Positions 1-9,277 of a stretch of DNA of 64,000 nucleotides are shown here, piece after piece. Made by a program: the position numbers and the translations under genes. Where the stretch lies: positions 310,001-374,000 of the forward strand of contig JADJAE010000160.1 of assembly GCA_016704445.1 (NCBI GenBank), given 5' to 3'. The notes under the pieces were generated by a model. That model was not told where the DNA came from. It searched no databases and saw nothing but the letters and a program-made list of their open reading frames with translations. The stretch comes from Deltaproteobacteria bacterium (GTDB lineage Bacteria; Myxococcota_A; Polyangia; Polyangiales; Ga0077539). Each line of letters begins with the position of its first letter. Position 1 is the first letter of the stretch.

Positions 1-686
1 GACCCGCCAGGCGCCGGGGTCATCGCCAGCGCTCCCCGGCCCAGGGTGACGGCGGTCTGCTCGGTGCGTAGCTGAGACAGCTCGATGGACGACCCGCTTC
101 GGACGTCGGCGGTCCACCCGGGCCGCACGGTGAAGACCGCCCGGGCGGTGGCCGAGGTCTCGACGCTCGCTCCCTCGCGGAGCCCGGTGCTGCGAGAGAG
201 CAGGGAGCCCTCGTCGTTGGCGCGCTCGTGGTACCGGGCGCCGCCTGCGGCCAGCAGCACCACGGCCTCGTAGGGGGTGAGCGTCGGCGCGGGCGACGGG
301 GCCGGAGCGGGAGCCGGGGTGGGGCGCGCCACGACGGGCGCATCCACCGGGACGCCTCGGCTCTGGAGCAGCGCTCTCCCACCCAGCAGCAGGCCCACGC
401 CCGCGGCCATCGCCAGACCGGTGGCGACCCACGAAGGAACCCTCGGCGAGGCCTTGAGCCTGCCCGAGCGGATCTCCTGGGAGACCCTCTGGGCCTCGCG
501 GGCCAGCACGTCATCGAGGCGCTCCCAGGGCGGAGGGACGGGGGTGTGGCGCCGGGCCTCGTCGAGGGCCGCGAGGCCGCCGAGGAGGCGGGTGCACTCG
601 GCGCAGCCCGCGAGGTGCGCCCGCAGGGCGGCGTCGGGAGCCGCGAGGTGCGCCTGGAGCGCGTCGATGGAGGGATGGTCGCTCAT
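1..686 (-). CDS. Membrane anti-sigma factor with FecR-like domain (3' end outside window)
   Basis: Probably the inner-membrane partner that restrains the ECF sigma factor encoded just upstream. Translating from the ATG at 684-686 gives a zinc-finger anti-sigma (ZAS) motif near residues 22-30 (H-x3-C-x2-C within LRAHLAGCAECTR). A single hydrophobic segment follows near residues 75-95 (VATGLAMAAGVGLLL), then a Pro/Ala-rich spacer. The outer part looks FecR-like (GLREGASVETSATARAVF). The start overlaps the sigma stop by 4 bases (ATGA), which implies translational coupling. The frame stays open to the left edge of the window, so length and C-terminus are unknown. ZAS anti-sigmas bind their sigma in the cytoplasm; the FecR part suggests the signal is sensed outside the membrane. 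Function is inferred from motifs and gene pairing. Confidence 0.8.
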   Translation of the reverse strand, partial: MSDHPSIDALQAHLAAPDAALRAHLAGCAECTRLLGGLAALDEARRHTPVPPPWERLDDVLAREAQRVSQEIRSGRLKASPRVPSWVATGLAMAAGVGLLLGGRALLQSRGVPVDAPVVARPTPAPAPAPSPAPTLTPYEAVVLLAAGGARYHERANDEGSLLSRSTGLREGASVETSATARAVFTVRPGWTADVRSGSSIELSQLRTEQTAVTLGRGALAMTPAPGG

Positions 687-1357
687 CGCGGGCTCACCGT
701 CTCGGAGGTGGGATCGCTCGCCGCGAGCTCACGGGCAATGGACTCCAGCGTCGGGTCTCCGGCCATGGCTGCGTAGACCTCGCGGCGGGCATAGAACAGC
801 CGGGTGCGCACGGTCAGCACGGGGCTGTCGACCATGGCGGCGATCTGCGCCGCGGGCACGCCGTCGAGGTCGTGGAGGATGAACACCGCGCGCTTCTTGT
901 CCGAGAGGGTGTCGAGGATCTTGTAGAGGGCGCGCAGCCGCTGGTTGCGGGCGGCGTGGTCGACGGGGGAGTCGCCCTCCGGGGCGGCGGGCTCGTCGAG
1001 GAGCTCATTGCCCAGCCGCGGGCGGCTGCGGGCGGCGCGGAGGTGCATGAGGGTGACGTTGACGGTCACCCGGTGGAGCCAGGTGGTGAAGCGGGCGTCG
1101 CCGCGGAAGTTGGGCAGCGAGCGGAAGACCTGGATGAAGACCTCCTGCACCACGTCTTCGACCTCGGGCTTTGGGCCCAGGAGGCGCCCTACCAGCCGGG
1201 CGACGTCGCGACGGTGGTTGCGAAAGAGCTCCTGGAAGGCCCGCGCATCGCCCTCTCGGGCGCGCTGGACGTACGCGGGGGCGCTGTCGTCGTCACGTGT
1301 CACGCGGACATCCACGAAGGGGAACGAACGTACGAGGGTGGGTGCCATGGTCGACAT
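683..1357 (-). CDS. ECF-type RNA polymerase sigma factor
   Basis: A 224-residue sigma-70 family extracytoplasmic-function (ECF) sigma factor that would direct RNA polymerase to a stress or envelope regulon. Region 2 is clear (EDVVQEVFIQVFRSLPNF, then a WLHRVTVN segment). After a short linker, region 4 carries the helix-turn-helix (LYKILDTLSDKKRAVFILHD, then DGVPAAQIAAMVDSPVLTVR). Length is normal for ECF factors, which keep only regions 2 and 4. The first about 25 residues are a non-conserved extension, so an internal start is possible. The gene overlaps the membrane anti-sigma gene by 4 bases, the usual sigma/anti-sigma arrangement. Target promoters cannot be read from this window. Confidence 0.93.
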   Translation of the reverse strand: MSTMAPTLVRSFPFVDVRVTRDDDSAPAYVQRAREGDARAFQELFRNHRRDVARLVGRLLGPKPEVEDVVQEVFIQVFRSLPNFRGDARFTTWLHRVTVNVTLMHLRAARSRPRLGNELLDEPAAPEGDSPVDHAARNQRLRALYKILDTLSDKKRAVFILHDLDGVPAAQIAAMVDSPVLTVRTRLFYARREVYAAMAGDPTLESIARELAASDPTSETVSPR

Positions 1358-1449
1358 CGGGGGTTACCGAGCGACTGGTGCAGGTCAGGTCGTGGACATT
1401 CATCCGCACGTGCATCGTCCGCCATCCGGGCGGCGGAGGGAAAGCCCGA

Positions 1450-1530
1450 TCACGACCTGGCGCGCTGGAGCAGGCCGAGCAGGTCCGACGCCACGAGCCC
1501 GATGACGAGTACAACCACGACCAGTCCCAT
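1450..1530 (-). CDS. Possible 26-residue hydrophobic membrane peptide
   Basis: A very short reading frame upstream of the sigma gene. From ATG at 1528-1530 it encodes about 26 residues: a run of Val/Leu/Ile (MGLVVVVLVIGLVASDLL), then a short basic tail (LLQRARS) and a stop. That is the shape of a single-span membrane microprotein with a cytoplasmic positive end. An AGAGGT-like ribosome site lies about 6 bases upstream. It sits alone in the 281-base gap between the sigma gene and the divergent regulator at 1639. No family is recognised. Short hydrophobic frames arise by chance in GC-rich DNA, so this is only a candidate. Confidence 0.33.
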   Translation of the reverse strand: MGLVVVVLVIGLVASDLLGLLQRARS

Positions 1531-1638
1531 GGGCTGACCTCTGTGGGCGATGCCGCGCGGCCCATACAACTTTCCGGCGCGCTCTGTTTCGTCGGCCGGG
1601 GCAGCGGTCACCCGGGCATCTGGGCTATCACTGGGCGG

Positions 1639-2235
1639 ATGCCGAAGACGCGGGTACCGCCCGATGCGCCAGCGCCCACGGCCAGGCCCCCGAGGCTCCT
1701 CCATGCGGGCGAGGTGGCGCGCCTCGCAGGCCTCCACAAGACCACGGTGCTCCAGGCTGTGCGTCGCGGAGAGATCAGGGCCTCGCGCACCGTGGGCCGC
1801 AGCGTGCGCATCGCGCTGCCCGACGCGACGGCCTTCCTGCAGTCCCGGGGCATCGCCCTCGCGGAGGCCAGCGCCCCCCCGACGGAGCCTCGCACCGTGG
1901 CGGTCCTCACCGAAGACCCCGAGGTGCTCCGTCGCTTCGGCGAGCATCTCCCCGCCCGCTGGCAGCTCGCGCCTCACCAGGGCCTCTACGACGACCTCAT
2001 CACGCTCGGGCTCCGTCCCCCGTCGGCCATCGTGGTCGACCTCGACCTCCTCGGCCTCAACCCCCTCGCGATCCTCCGCTCGCTCCGCGCCCACCCGGTG
2101 CTGGGCCACGTTCCGCTCCTTGCGCTGTCGCAGGGCGAGGCGCCGCTCATCGGCGCGCTGGCGCACGGAGCCGAGGTCGCGCTGAAGGCCTCGGAGGTCT
2201 CCCAGTGGCGCAGCGCCCTCGCTGCCATCGAGTGA
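1639..2235 (+). CDS. Helix-turn-helix protein with receiver-like C-terminal domain
   Basis: A 198-residue probable transcription regulator. Residues about 18-70 look like an excisionase/MerR-type winged helix: LLHAGEVARLAGLHKTTVLQ, then VRRGEIRASRTVGRSVRI and a stretch like the 'insert key residue' turn of excisionase-fold domains. Residues about 85-195 resemble a response-regulator receiver fold: VAVLTEDPEVLRRFGEHL as strand 1/helix 1, then a strand with an Asp pair (SAIVVDLDLLGLNPLAIL) and VPLLALS as strand 4. The acidic cluster after strand 1 is weak, so it may be a pseudo-receiver that is not phosphorylated. ATG 1639 was chosen because the open frame upstream is uncharacteristic. The gene stands alone between the sigma locus and the DUF58 operon. 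Confidence 0.6.
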   Translation: MPKTRVPPDAPAPTARPPRLLHAGEVARLAGLHKTTVLQAVRRGEIRASRTVGRSVRIALPDATAFLQSRGIALAEASAPPTEPRTVAVLTEDPEVLRRFGEHLPARWQLAPHQGLYDDLITLGLRPPSAIVVDLDLLGLNPLAILRSLRAHPVLGHVPLLALSQGEAPLIGALAHGAEVALKASEVSQWRSALAAIE

Positions 2236-2356
2236 ATTCCTCCCCCCCGGCGGGCGCCGACCGGCAACAGGGATCATCATCGCCGCCTGGAGGGTTGAGG
2301 TGTGCCATGCTGCCGCGCCCTGTCACCTTCTGGGGATCCCGAGCGTTGTTGACCTG

Positions 2357-3701
2357 ATGTCGTCCGTGACCCTCCGACGCACCCTCCGCCCCCTCGCTCG
2401 TCGTGTCTCGGCCCTCGGGGGCCGGGTCGTCGAGGCCTTCCCCTTCACCGGGCTGGGGCTGCTCGTGGTCGTCGGCTGCGCCTGGGCGCTGGTCCGCTAC
2501 GGCATCCGGCACATCGATCTGCTGCTGCTGGTGGTGGGCACCGTCGGGCTGGCCCTCGGCCTCGCCGCCCTGCTCAGCACCACCCTCACGGCCCTGGTGC
2601 TCTGGCGTAGGGGACGAAAGATGCGCGACGAGGAGCCGCTGCGCCTCGAGTGCGGCTACGCCGCGCGCACGGGCTTCTCCCTCTCCAACCTCTGGTTCGT
2701 CCCCTTCGTGCGCATCCGCTGGAACTGGGAGGTCCCCGAGGCGTCAGTGCGTCTGGTCCCGCTCAAGCGGCGACTGCACGAGGAGGTCACGCCGTTGCGC
2801 CGCGGACTGCACGACACCATCACCCGCCGGGTCGAGGTGAGCGACGCCTTCGGCCTCACCCGCCTGACCTTCACCCTCCGGCAGGAGCGCGTGGTGCGCT
2901 TCGTACCCTCCATGGGCGCACTGCGACAGATCCGGGTGGTGCGCTCCATCGCCGGCGGCGACGAGATCTCCAACCCCGCTGGTCCTCCGGAGGGTGAGCG
3001 CGTCGACCTGCGCCACTACGCGCCGGGCGATCCCATCAAGTTCGTGCTCTGGAAGGTCTTCGCCCGCTCCCGTCAGCTCGTGGTGCGCACCCCCGAGCGG
3101 GCCATCGCGCCCACCCGGCAGACCGTCGCGTACCTCGTCACGGGCGCTGGCGACGAGCCCGCCGCGGGCGCCGCACGCGTCGCCGTCGACACCGGAGCGC
3201 TCGGGGCGGAGTGGGTCCTCGGGGCCGACGGCAACGACGCCTACGCGAAAGTCGCCGGTGCAGGCGCTCGAGGTGCTGGCCCGCTCGGCCTCCACCCCCG
3301 CCGAGCTCGGCGGGTCGGGCCTCGCGGACTTCCTCGCCCGCGCCACTCCCGGCGGCCTCTCCCGCGCCGTGGTCTTCGTGCCGGGGCGCCCGGGCCCCTG
3401 GCTCGACCGGGTGATCGCGACGGTGCGCGCCAGGTCCGCACCCAACCAGATGCAGTCGCCCGTGGAGTTCGTCGTGTGCACCGACGGCATCGTGCCCATC
3501 GTGAAGACCACCTGGTGGTCTCGCCTCGCGTTCCAGATCCGCCCCGAGGCCCAGCGCGGCCCGGTGACCCCGGCGCCCGGCGCTGACGTGGCCGCCGTGC
3601 TGCGGGCGCTCGCGACCACCCGGGCCCCGGTGACCCTCATCGACCGCGCGGGCGGCCGGGCCTACCCCGGCGGCCACCACCGCTCGCTGGAGGCTGCGTG
3701 A
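2357..3701 (+). CDS. DUF58 family membrane-anchored protein (one-base frameshift near 3249)
   Basis: First gene of a tightly coupled cassette. Two hydrophobic segments at about residues 30-80 (GLGLLVVVGCAWALV; LLLLVVGTVGLALGLAALLS) anchor it. The DUF58 signature appears near residues 214-238 (RVDLRHYAPGDPIKFVLWK), followed by a von Willebrand-like Rossmann region. The frame breaks at about 3249, where one extra A in an AAA run separates ...DGNDAYAK from SPVQALEVLARS. Removing it gives about 447 residues, a normal DUF58 length. DUF58 proteins usually partner MoxR ATPases and periplasmic transglutaminases, and both follow here. The stop overlaps the next start (GTGA, 3698-3701). ATG 2357 is preferred over the in-frame upstream codon. 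The break is probably a sequencing error. Confidence 0.85.
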
Positions 3702-6177
3702 AGCTCCTGCGCCGCGCCCTCGCCGGGTGGCGTCACCCGGTGCGCGCCCTCGCCATGGCCCTCGCGGCCTTCGCGCTGAGCTGGGGCGTCGCCCTCGGGG
3801 AGGCCCTCGCCGCGGCGATGATCGGCGCCATCCTCGGGGTCGTCGCGGGCGAGCTGCTGGGCCGCTCACGGGTGCGGCCGACGGTCGGCGTGGCGGGCCT
3901 CGGGCTGCTGGCCTTCGTCCTCTGGCGCTTCGCCGCCCTCGCGGTGGGCACCGAGGCGCTGGCCGAGCTCGCCGGTCCGGCCAACGCGCTGGTCACCGCC
4001 AGCGTGCTGCGCTTCGGGGCGCTGTCGTTCTCCGTGGTCGCGGCGCTACGCATGATGGCGGTGCGCCGCCCCGCGGTGACCGCGCTCGAGCTCGGCCTGG
4101 TCACCGTCGCGTTCACCTCCGTGTTCGCCTCGCACCGCGAGGGCGTCATCGCCCGGCCGCTGTGGCTCTCCGACTGGGCCTGGCAGCAGGGCATCGACCC
4201 GGCGCAGGTGCTGCTGGCCATCGGCGGCGCGGCGGTGACGCTGCTCGCGGTGCTGCTGGTGGCCGACACCCGCAGCGGGCGGGCGCTCTCCTCGCTGGTG
4301 CTGCTGGTGCTGCTGGCGCTCTCCGCGGTCGGGGTGATCCAGGTGGTGGGCGCACCGATGCCGCAGTCGATGAGCGAGCTCGGCATCAGCGACGCGGGCA
4401 TGGGCCAGCCGCCGCGGCAGACGCCCGACGCGGGCAACGGACGCGGGCCCAACCGCGGGCCCGACGGCGGAAGCGGGGGACGCGGTCCAGACGCCGGGGA
4501 CGCGGGCGACCATCGGGGCGGCGGAGACGCGGGCGACGGCGGGGCGGGCGCAGGCGGAGACGCGGGCGACGGCGGAGGCTCCAGCGGGGGTGACGGCGGC
4601 GACGGCGGAGGCTCCAGCGGGCCCACGGACACGGGCGACGGCGGAGCGGGCGGCGCGGGCGCCGACGCGGGCGACGTGCCCATGCCCAACCTCATCGACA
4701 TCGACGGCGGAGCCGGATCGGGCGCCCACGACGGCGGCCGGCCCATCCCCCCGTCGGCGAGCGAGCGCCTCGACGATGACCAGTCCCCGAGCAACTCGCC
4801 CACGCCGATGGCGGTGGTGGTCCTCGACGACGACTACTCTCCGCCGTCGGGCGCGTACTACTTCCGCCAGGAGGTGTGGAGTCAGGTCAGCGGGCCGCGC
4901 CTCGTTCGCACCACGCGCACCGACGTCGACGGCGACGTGGTCGACGACTTCCCCACGATGGAGCTTCGCGTCCGCGACCCGGCGACCGCCAACGGCCGGA
5001 CCAGGGTGCAAGGGCTCATCGCCGTGCTGGCGCAGCACACCTACCCCTTCGCGCTGGAGTCGCCGATCCGGTATCTGCCGGCGCCCAACCCCAACCCGCA
5101 GCGCTTCCTCCGCGCGTGGCGCTTCGAGTCGCTCTCGCAGAGCATCGACTACCGTCGGCTCACCGGCCACGCCTCCGGCGACCCCCGGTGGACCCCGGAG
5201 GTGCGCGCCTACTTCACCCAGGCGCCGACCGACCCGCGCTACCGCGAGCTCGCCCAGCGCATCGTCAACCAGCGGCTGCCGCAGCGGCTGCGGAGCGACC
5301 CCTTCGCGCAGGCCCTCGCGATCAAGCTCTACCTCGACCACGAGCTCATCTACTCGACGAGGGCGAGGCACGCGGGCGTCCCCGACCCGACCTCGACTTC
5401 CTCTTCGGCAACCGCACCGGGTACTGCGTGCACTTCGCCCACAGCGCGGTGTTCCTCTGGCGCTCGCTGGGCATCCCCTCGCGCATCAGCGCCGGGTACC
5501 ACTCCGACGAGAGCAACCGCCGCGGCGGCTCGACCATCCTGCTGCGCGGCGGCGACGCCCACGCCTGGCCCGAGCTTTACGTCACCGGGTATGGCTGGAT
5601 CGTCCTGGACATCGCCGCCGAGCGAAACCTCGACCCGCCGGGGCAGGGCACCGACGAGGACCTCCAGCGCATCCTCGGCGAGATGGCCCGCCAGCAGCCG
5701 CCCGACCCCGAGCAGCCGCGCCCCCGCGACCGCCCGCCGCAGCACCACTACGGCCGCGACCTCGGCTACGGCCTCCTCGGGCTGCTGGGCGCCGCGCTGG
5801 CGTCGCTCTACCTCGTCAAGCTCTGGCGTCGGGCCCGCGTGACGCTCTCCGCGTCGCGCTCTCTGCCGAGGGTGGGCTACCGCAAGGCGCTCGACCTGAT
5901 GGCCGAGGCGGGCCTCGTGCGCGAGCACGGCGAGCCCCGGGAGCGCTTCGCGTCGCGGGTCGCGGCGGTGGCCCCGACCTTCACGAAGCTCACGTCGATG
6001 CACCTCTCGGCGAAGCTGGGCGACCCCTCGAAGCGCGACCCCGACGCCGAGGCGCTGTCGAGGAAGCAGTGGCGCGACGGGCTGCGCTCGCTGCGGCGCG
6101 AGCTGCGCGCCGGGACGAAGCGCTGGCGGCGGGTGCTGGGCCTGCTCAACCCGGCCTCGTGGCTGGACGCGCGATGA
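3698..6177 (+). CDS. TgpA-like transmembrane transglutaminase-like protein (frameshift near 5384)
   Basis: GTG start overlapping the DUF58 stop. The first about 230 residues hold several membrane spans, as in the TgpA N-terminal domain (DUF3488). A Gly/Asp/Ala/Ser-rich linker follows (residues about 245-330). The transglutaminase core carries the triad: Cys in GYCVHFAHSAVFLW, His in AHAWPELY, Asp in WIVLDIAAE. A final membrane span (YGLLGLLGAALASLYLV) precedes a basic cytoplasmic tail. One base appears missing near 5384, where ...HAGVPDP must continue as DLDFLFGNRTG; corrected length is about 826 residues. In the family such proteins are predicted cysteine peptidases or amidotransferases acting on the periplasmic face. 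The position between DUF58 and MoxR supports this. The stop overlaps moxR by ATGA. Confidence 0.85.
4429..4680 (+). repeat. Gly/Asp/Ser low-complexity coding repeat inside the transglutaminase gene
   Basis: A GC-rich internally repetitive stretch encodes a flexible linker of mostly Gly, Asp, Ala and Ser (GDGGGSSGGDGGDGGGSSG). A unit beginning GACGGCGGAGGCTCC recurs at about 4568 and about 4601, a 33-base spacing. It lies between the membrane domain and the extracytoplasmic catalytic domain, so length variation here would be tolerated. Confidence 0.75.
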
Positions 6178-7238
6178 TCACAGGAGACAAGACGAAGCCT
6201 ATGGACAGCGATTTCATCCAGAGCGAGCACGTCACCCACACGCCCGCTCCGCCGATCACCGACCTCAACGGCGCGTACAGCGTGGTGCAGCGCCTGCGGT
6301 CGCGGCTGCAGACGGCGGTGCGCGGTCGCGACGAGGTCATCGAGCTGCTCGTGATCGCCCTCCTCGCGGACGGCCACATGCTGCTCGAGGACTACCCCGG
6401 CTCGGGCAAGACCACCCTGGCCAAGGCCCTGGGCGACTGCATCATCGACGACAAGCCCGACGACGACATCTCGACCTTCCGGCGCATCCAGTTCACGCCC
6501 GACCTGCTGCCGAGCGACGTCACCGGGACGACGATCTTCGACCCCAACACCAACAAGTTCTTCTTCCGCGCGGGGCCCATCTTCGCGCACGTGGTGCTGG
6601 CCGACGAGATCAACCGCACCTCGCCGAAGGTGCAGTCCGCGATGCTCGAGGCGATGGCCGAGAAGCAGACCACCATCGACAACCGCACCCGCAAGCTCGA
6701 CGAGCTCTTCTTCGTCATCGCCACGCAGAACCCGCTCGACCTCGCGGGCACCTTCCCCCTCCCGTCGGCGCAGCTCGACCGCTTCCTCTTCAAGGTCAAG
6801 ATGCACCACATCAACCGCGAGGCCGAGCTGGAGGTGCTCGCGAGCTTCAAGGCCCGCCGCGCCGGCGCCGGCAGCGACCTCCCGCGGGTCACCCGCACCG
6901 AGATCGTCGAGGCGCGCGCCGTGGTCGAGAACCAGATCCACGTGGCGCCGGAGGTGCGCGAGTGCCTCGTCGACATCGCCGGGCGCACCCGCTCCGACCC
7001 GCGCATCCTCCAGGGGGCCTCGACCCGCTCGCTGGTGCTGATGATCCCCGCGCTCCAGGCGCGGGCGCTCACGCGCGTGCGCGACTACGTCAGCGCCGAG
7101 GACGTCGACTACCTCGCGCCGTACATCTTCGGCCACCGCCTGGAGCTCGCGCCGGGCACCGACAACGTCGACGCGGTGTTGCGCGAGTGCCTCACCGAGC
7201 CCCTCGAGCGCCTCGCCCGGAGCACGATGCGGCGATGA
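6174..7238 (+). CDS. MoxR family AAA+ ATPase
   Basis: A 354-residue MoxR-type AAA+ ATPase, a cytoplasmic chaperone-like ATPase thought to remodel or activate partner proteins. Walker A is at about residues 71-80 (DYPGSGKTTLAKAL), Walker B at about 140 (VVLADEINRTSPKVQ), sensor 1 at about 183 (FFVIATQNPLDLAGTFPLP). The family hallmark AQLDRFLFKVKM follows. The C-terminal lid domain is complete. ATG 6174 overlaps the previous stop by ATGA; ATG 6201 behind an AGGAG is an alternative start that would remove 9 residues. MoxR with DUF58 and a transglutaminase-like membrane protein is a recurring trio, though usually with moxR first. Here it is third. The stop overlaps the next gene by ATGA. Confidence 0.93.
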   Translation: MITGDKTKPMDSDFIQSEHVTHTPAPPITDLNGAYSVVQRLRSRLQTAVRGRDEVIELLVIALLADGHMLLEDYPGSGKTTLAKALGDCIIDDKPDDDISTFRRIQFTPDLLPSDVTGTTIFDPNTNKFFFRAGPIFAHVVLADEINRTSPKVQSAMLEAMAEKQTTIDNRTRKLDELFFVIATQNPLDLAGTFPLPSAQLDRFLFKVKMHHINREAELEVLASFKARRAGAGSDLPRVTRTEIVEARAVVENQIHVAPEVRECLVDIAGRTRSDPRILQGASTRSLVLMIPALQARALTRVRDYVSAEDVDYLAPYIFGHRLELAPGTDNVDAVLRECLTEPLERLARSTMRR

Positions 7239-9277
7239 CCGCACCCCGCGGCCGACCGATGCGACGGGGGCTCTGGCTGCTGCTGGCCGGCGCGCTGGCG
7301 CTGTCCGGCGGCCGCGCGGGCGTCGCCCAGCAGGTCCCCGCGCAGGCCACCGCCCTCGAGCAGGAGGCCCTGCGGCTCTACAACGACAACCGCCTCGTGA
7401 CGGCGCGCGCGAAGGCCGAGGCGGTGCTGCGCGTCGACCCCGACTCCATCGTCGGCAACTACGTCCTCGGCTGCGCGCTGCGCGAGGCCGAGGGATCGCT
7501 CTCGAGGGCGATGTTCCACCTGGGGCGGGCGAGGGAGATCTACGAGACGCGCTACGGGAGCACCCGCGTGGCGGGCGCGCCGTGGCAGTTGCACCGGGAG
7601 ATCCTCTTCGCGACGCAGGCGCTCGCGGGCGAGATGGAGGAGTACGAGTACCAGCTCCACGTCCTGGAGTTTCACGACTACCTCTACGACCCCGACCTGC
7701 TCGCCGAGCACGCCTGGCCGCTGGTGCACCTCGACCGGCTCACCGAGGCGCGCGCCTTCGCGCAGCGGGCCATCCGCACCACCGACGCGTGGCAGCAGTC
7801 GCTCGGCCGCAACGCCCTCTGCGCCGTCGAGGGCGCCGCCCGCGCGCGGCAGCCCCAGTACCAGGCCTGCCTCGACGCCTACCAGTTCGCCGTGCGCCGC
7901 GCCCAGGGCAGCACCGACGCCAACCCCGCCACCTCGCCCCACGTCACGGTGCACGCGTACAACGCCGCCCTCGGGGCGCTCGCGGTGCTGCGCTTCGACG
8001 AGGCCGAGCGGATGCTCATCGAGGGAACCCGTAGGCTGGAGTTCACCACCGCCAACCCGTGGCGCCTCCTGGCGAGGCTCTACCTCGACACCGGGCGCAC
8101 CGTGCAGGCCGTCGACGCGCTCAGGGAGATGCAACGCTGGCGCGTCCGACAGCCCGCCAACCTCCGTGACCAGGACCGCGCGGAGACCGACGTCGCCGTC
8201 GCCACGGTGCTTCTCGTGGCGGGCGAGGGGAGCGCCGGGCTGCGCTTCATCGACCGCGCCATCGACCGCCCCGACCGCCGAGGCCTCGTGGCCAGCGACC
8301 AGGAGCAGGCCCTCGGCGCGCACGCCCTCTTGCGCCGCGCCCTTCGGGCCCTTGAGGCCGAGCTCGAAGCCGAGCGGGCGAGCGTCTCGGGCCTCGCCGG
8401 GCGGGTGAGCGGCGGCGCCGGGAGCCTCGCCACGAGGGCGCGCGCCTGGCCCGACGACGAGCGGGTGACCAACGCGCTCACCGACGAGCTCCGCCTCGAC
8501 GCGACGCTGCGGATGTACGTGCGCCGGGGCATCGAGCCGGTGCCGACCTGGATGGTGGGCGACCTCGTCCGGGTGCTCGGCCCGGGCGTGGTGGCCGTGG
8601 CGCTGCGGGACGCGAGGCGCGAGGAAGCGGCGTTCCCGGCGATCAGGCCCCTGCACGACGCGCTGGAGGCGGAGGTGCGCCTCGCGCAGGGCGACGAGGC
8701 GAGGGCGCTCACGCTGGCCGAGCGCTCGCTCGCGGCGCTGCCGACGGCGGAGGTGCTGCTGCAGGCGAGGGTGGCCGCGGTGGCCGCGGAGGCGGCGCGC
8801 TCGCTGGGCCGCGACGCGGCGGCGTACGGGTACTACGAGCGGGCGATGCAGAAGGACGCGGGCACCCTGCGGCGCCTCGGGCTCGCGCTCCCGGCGCACG
8901 TCCGGACGACCGGCGCGGGCGCGGCGGTCGAGCGGGCGGGGTCGCTGCTGGGGCGCTCTCCGCGGCTGCGCTCGGACGACCGGGGCTTCGAGGTGCTGGT
9001 GACCGGAACCGACGCGGCGCTGCGGATGTGCCTGCGCTCCCCGCTCGCGACGCAGCTCACCTGCGCGGAGTCCACGCGCGCCCGGGGAGAGACGGTGGAG
9101 GCCTTCGCCGCGCGCTCGGTGCTGGCCTTCCACGCGCAGGCCTTCGCGACCAGGGTGGGGCTCTCGACCACGGACGTGCGCTCGCTCGACGGGACCACCA
9201 CCGCCAACGACGCCGCCGCGAGGGAGCAGATGAACGGCGTGCTGCGAGACATCGCCGGTCCGGAGTCGACCCCGTGA
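7235..9277 (+). CDS. Exported TPR-repeat protein
   Basis: A 680-residue protein with an N-terminal signal peptide (basic start, then LWLLLAGALALSGGRAG, cleavage probably after GVAQ). Helical repeats resembling tetratricopeptide repeats run through residues about 40-420 (ALRLYNDNRLVTARAKAEAV; EAERMLIEGTRRLEF; LARLYLDTGRTVQAVDALRE). The last about 150 residues are Ala/Arg-rich and unassigned. TPR proteins are scaffolds, and the coupled position after moxR suggests it presents substrates to, or organises, the DUF58/transglutaminase partners in the periplasm. That role is inferred. The start overlaps the moxR stop (ATGA) and its own stop overlaps the next GTG start (GTGA). Confidence 0.75.
   Translation: MTAPRGRPMRRGLWLLLAGALALSGGRAGVAQQVPAQATALEQEALRLYNDNRLVTARAKAEAVLRVDPDSIVGNYVLGCALREAEGSLSRAMFHLGRAREIYETRYGSTRVAGAPWQLHREILFATQALAGEMEEYEYQLHVLEFHDYLYDPDLLAEHAWPLVHLDRLTEARAFAQRAIRTTDAWQQSLGRNALCAVEGAARARQPQYQACLDAYQFAVRRAQGSTDANPATSPHVTVHAYNAALGALAVLRFDEAERMLIEGTRRLEFTTANPWRLLARLYLDTGRTVQAVDALREMQRWRVRQPANLRDQDRAETDVAVATVLLVAGEGSAGLRFIDRAIDRPDRRGLVASDQEQALGAHALLRRALRALEAELEAERASVSGLAGRVSGGAGSLATRARAWPDDERVTNALTDELRLDATLRMYVRRGIEPVPTWMVGDLVRVLGPGVVAVALRDARREEAAFPAIRPLHDALEAEVRLAQGDEARALTLAERSLAALPTAEVLLQARVAAVAAEAARSLGRDAAAYGYYERAMQKDAGTLRRLGLALPAHVRTTGAGAAVERAGSLLGRSPRLRSDDRGFEVLVTGTDAALRMCLRSPLATQLTCAESTRARGETVEAFAARSVLAFHAQAFATRVGLSTTDVRSLDGTTTANDAAAREQMNGVLRDIAGPESTP

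Noticed and set aside
7109..9133. A 674-residue minus-strand frame opposite the TPR gene
   Set aside because: No domain is recognisable, and the plus-strand frame has a signal peptide, TPR-like repeats and coupled starts.
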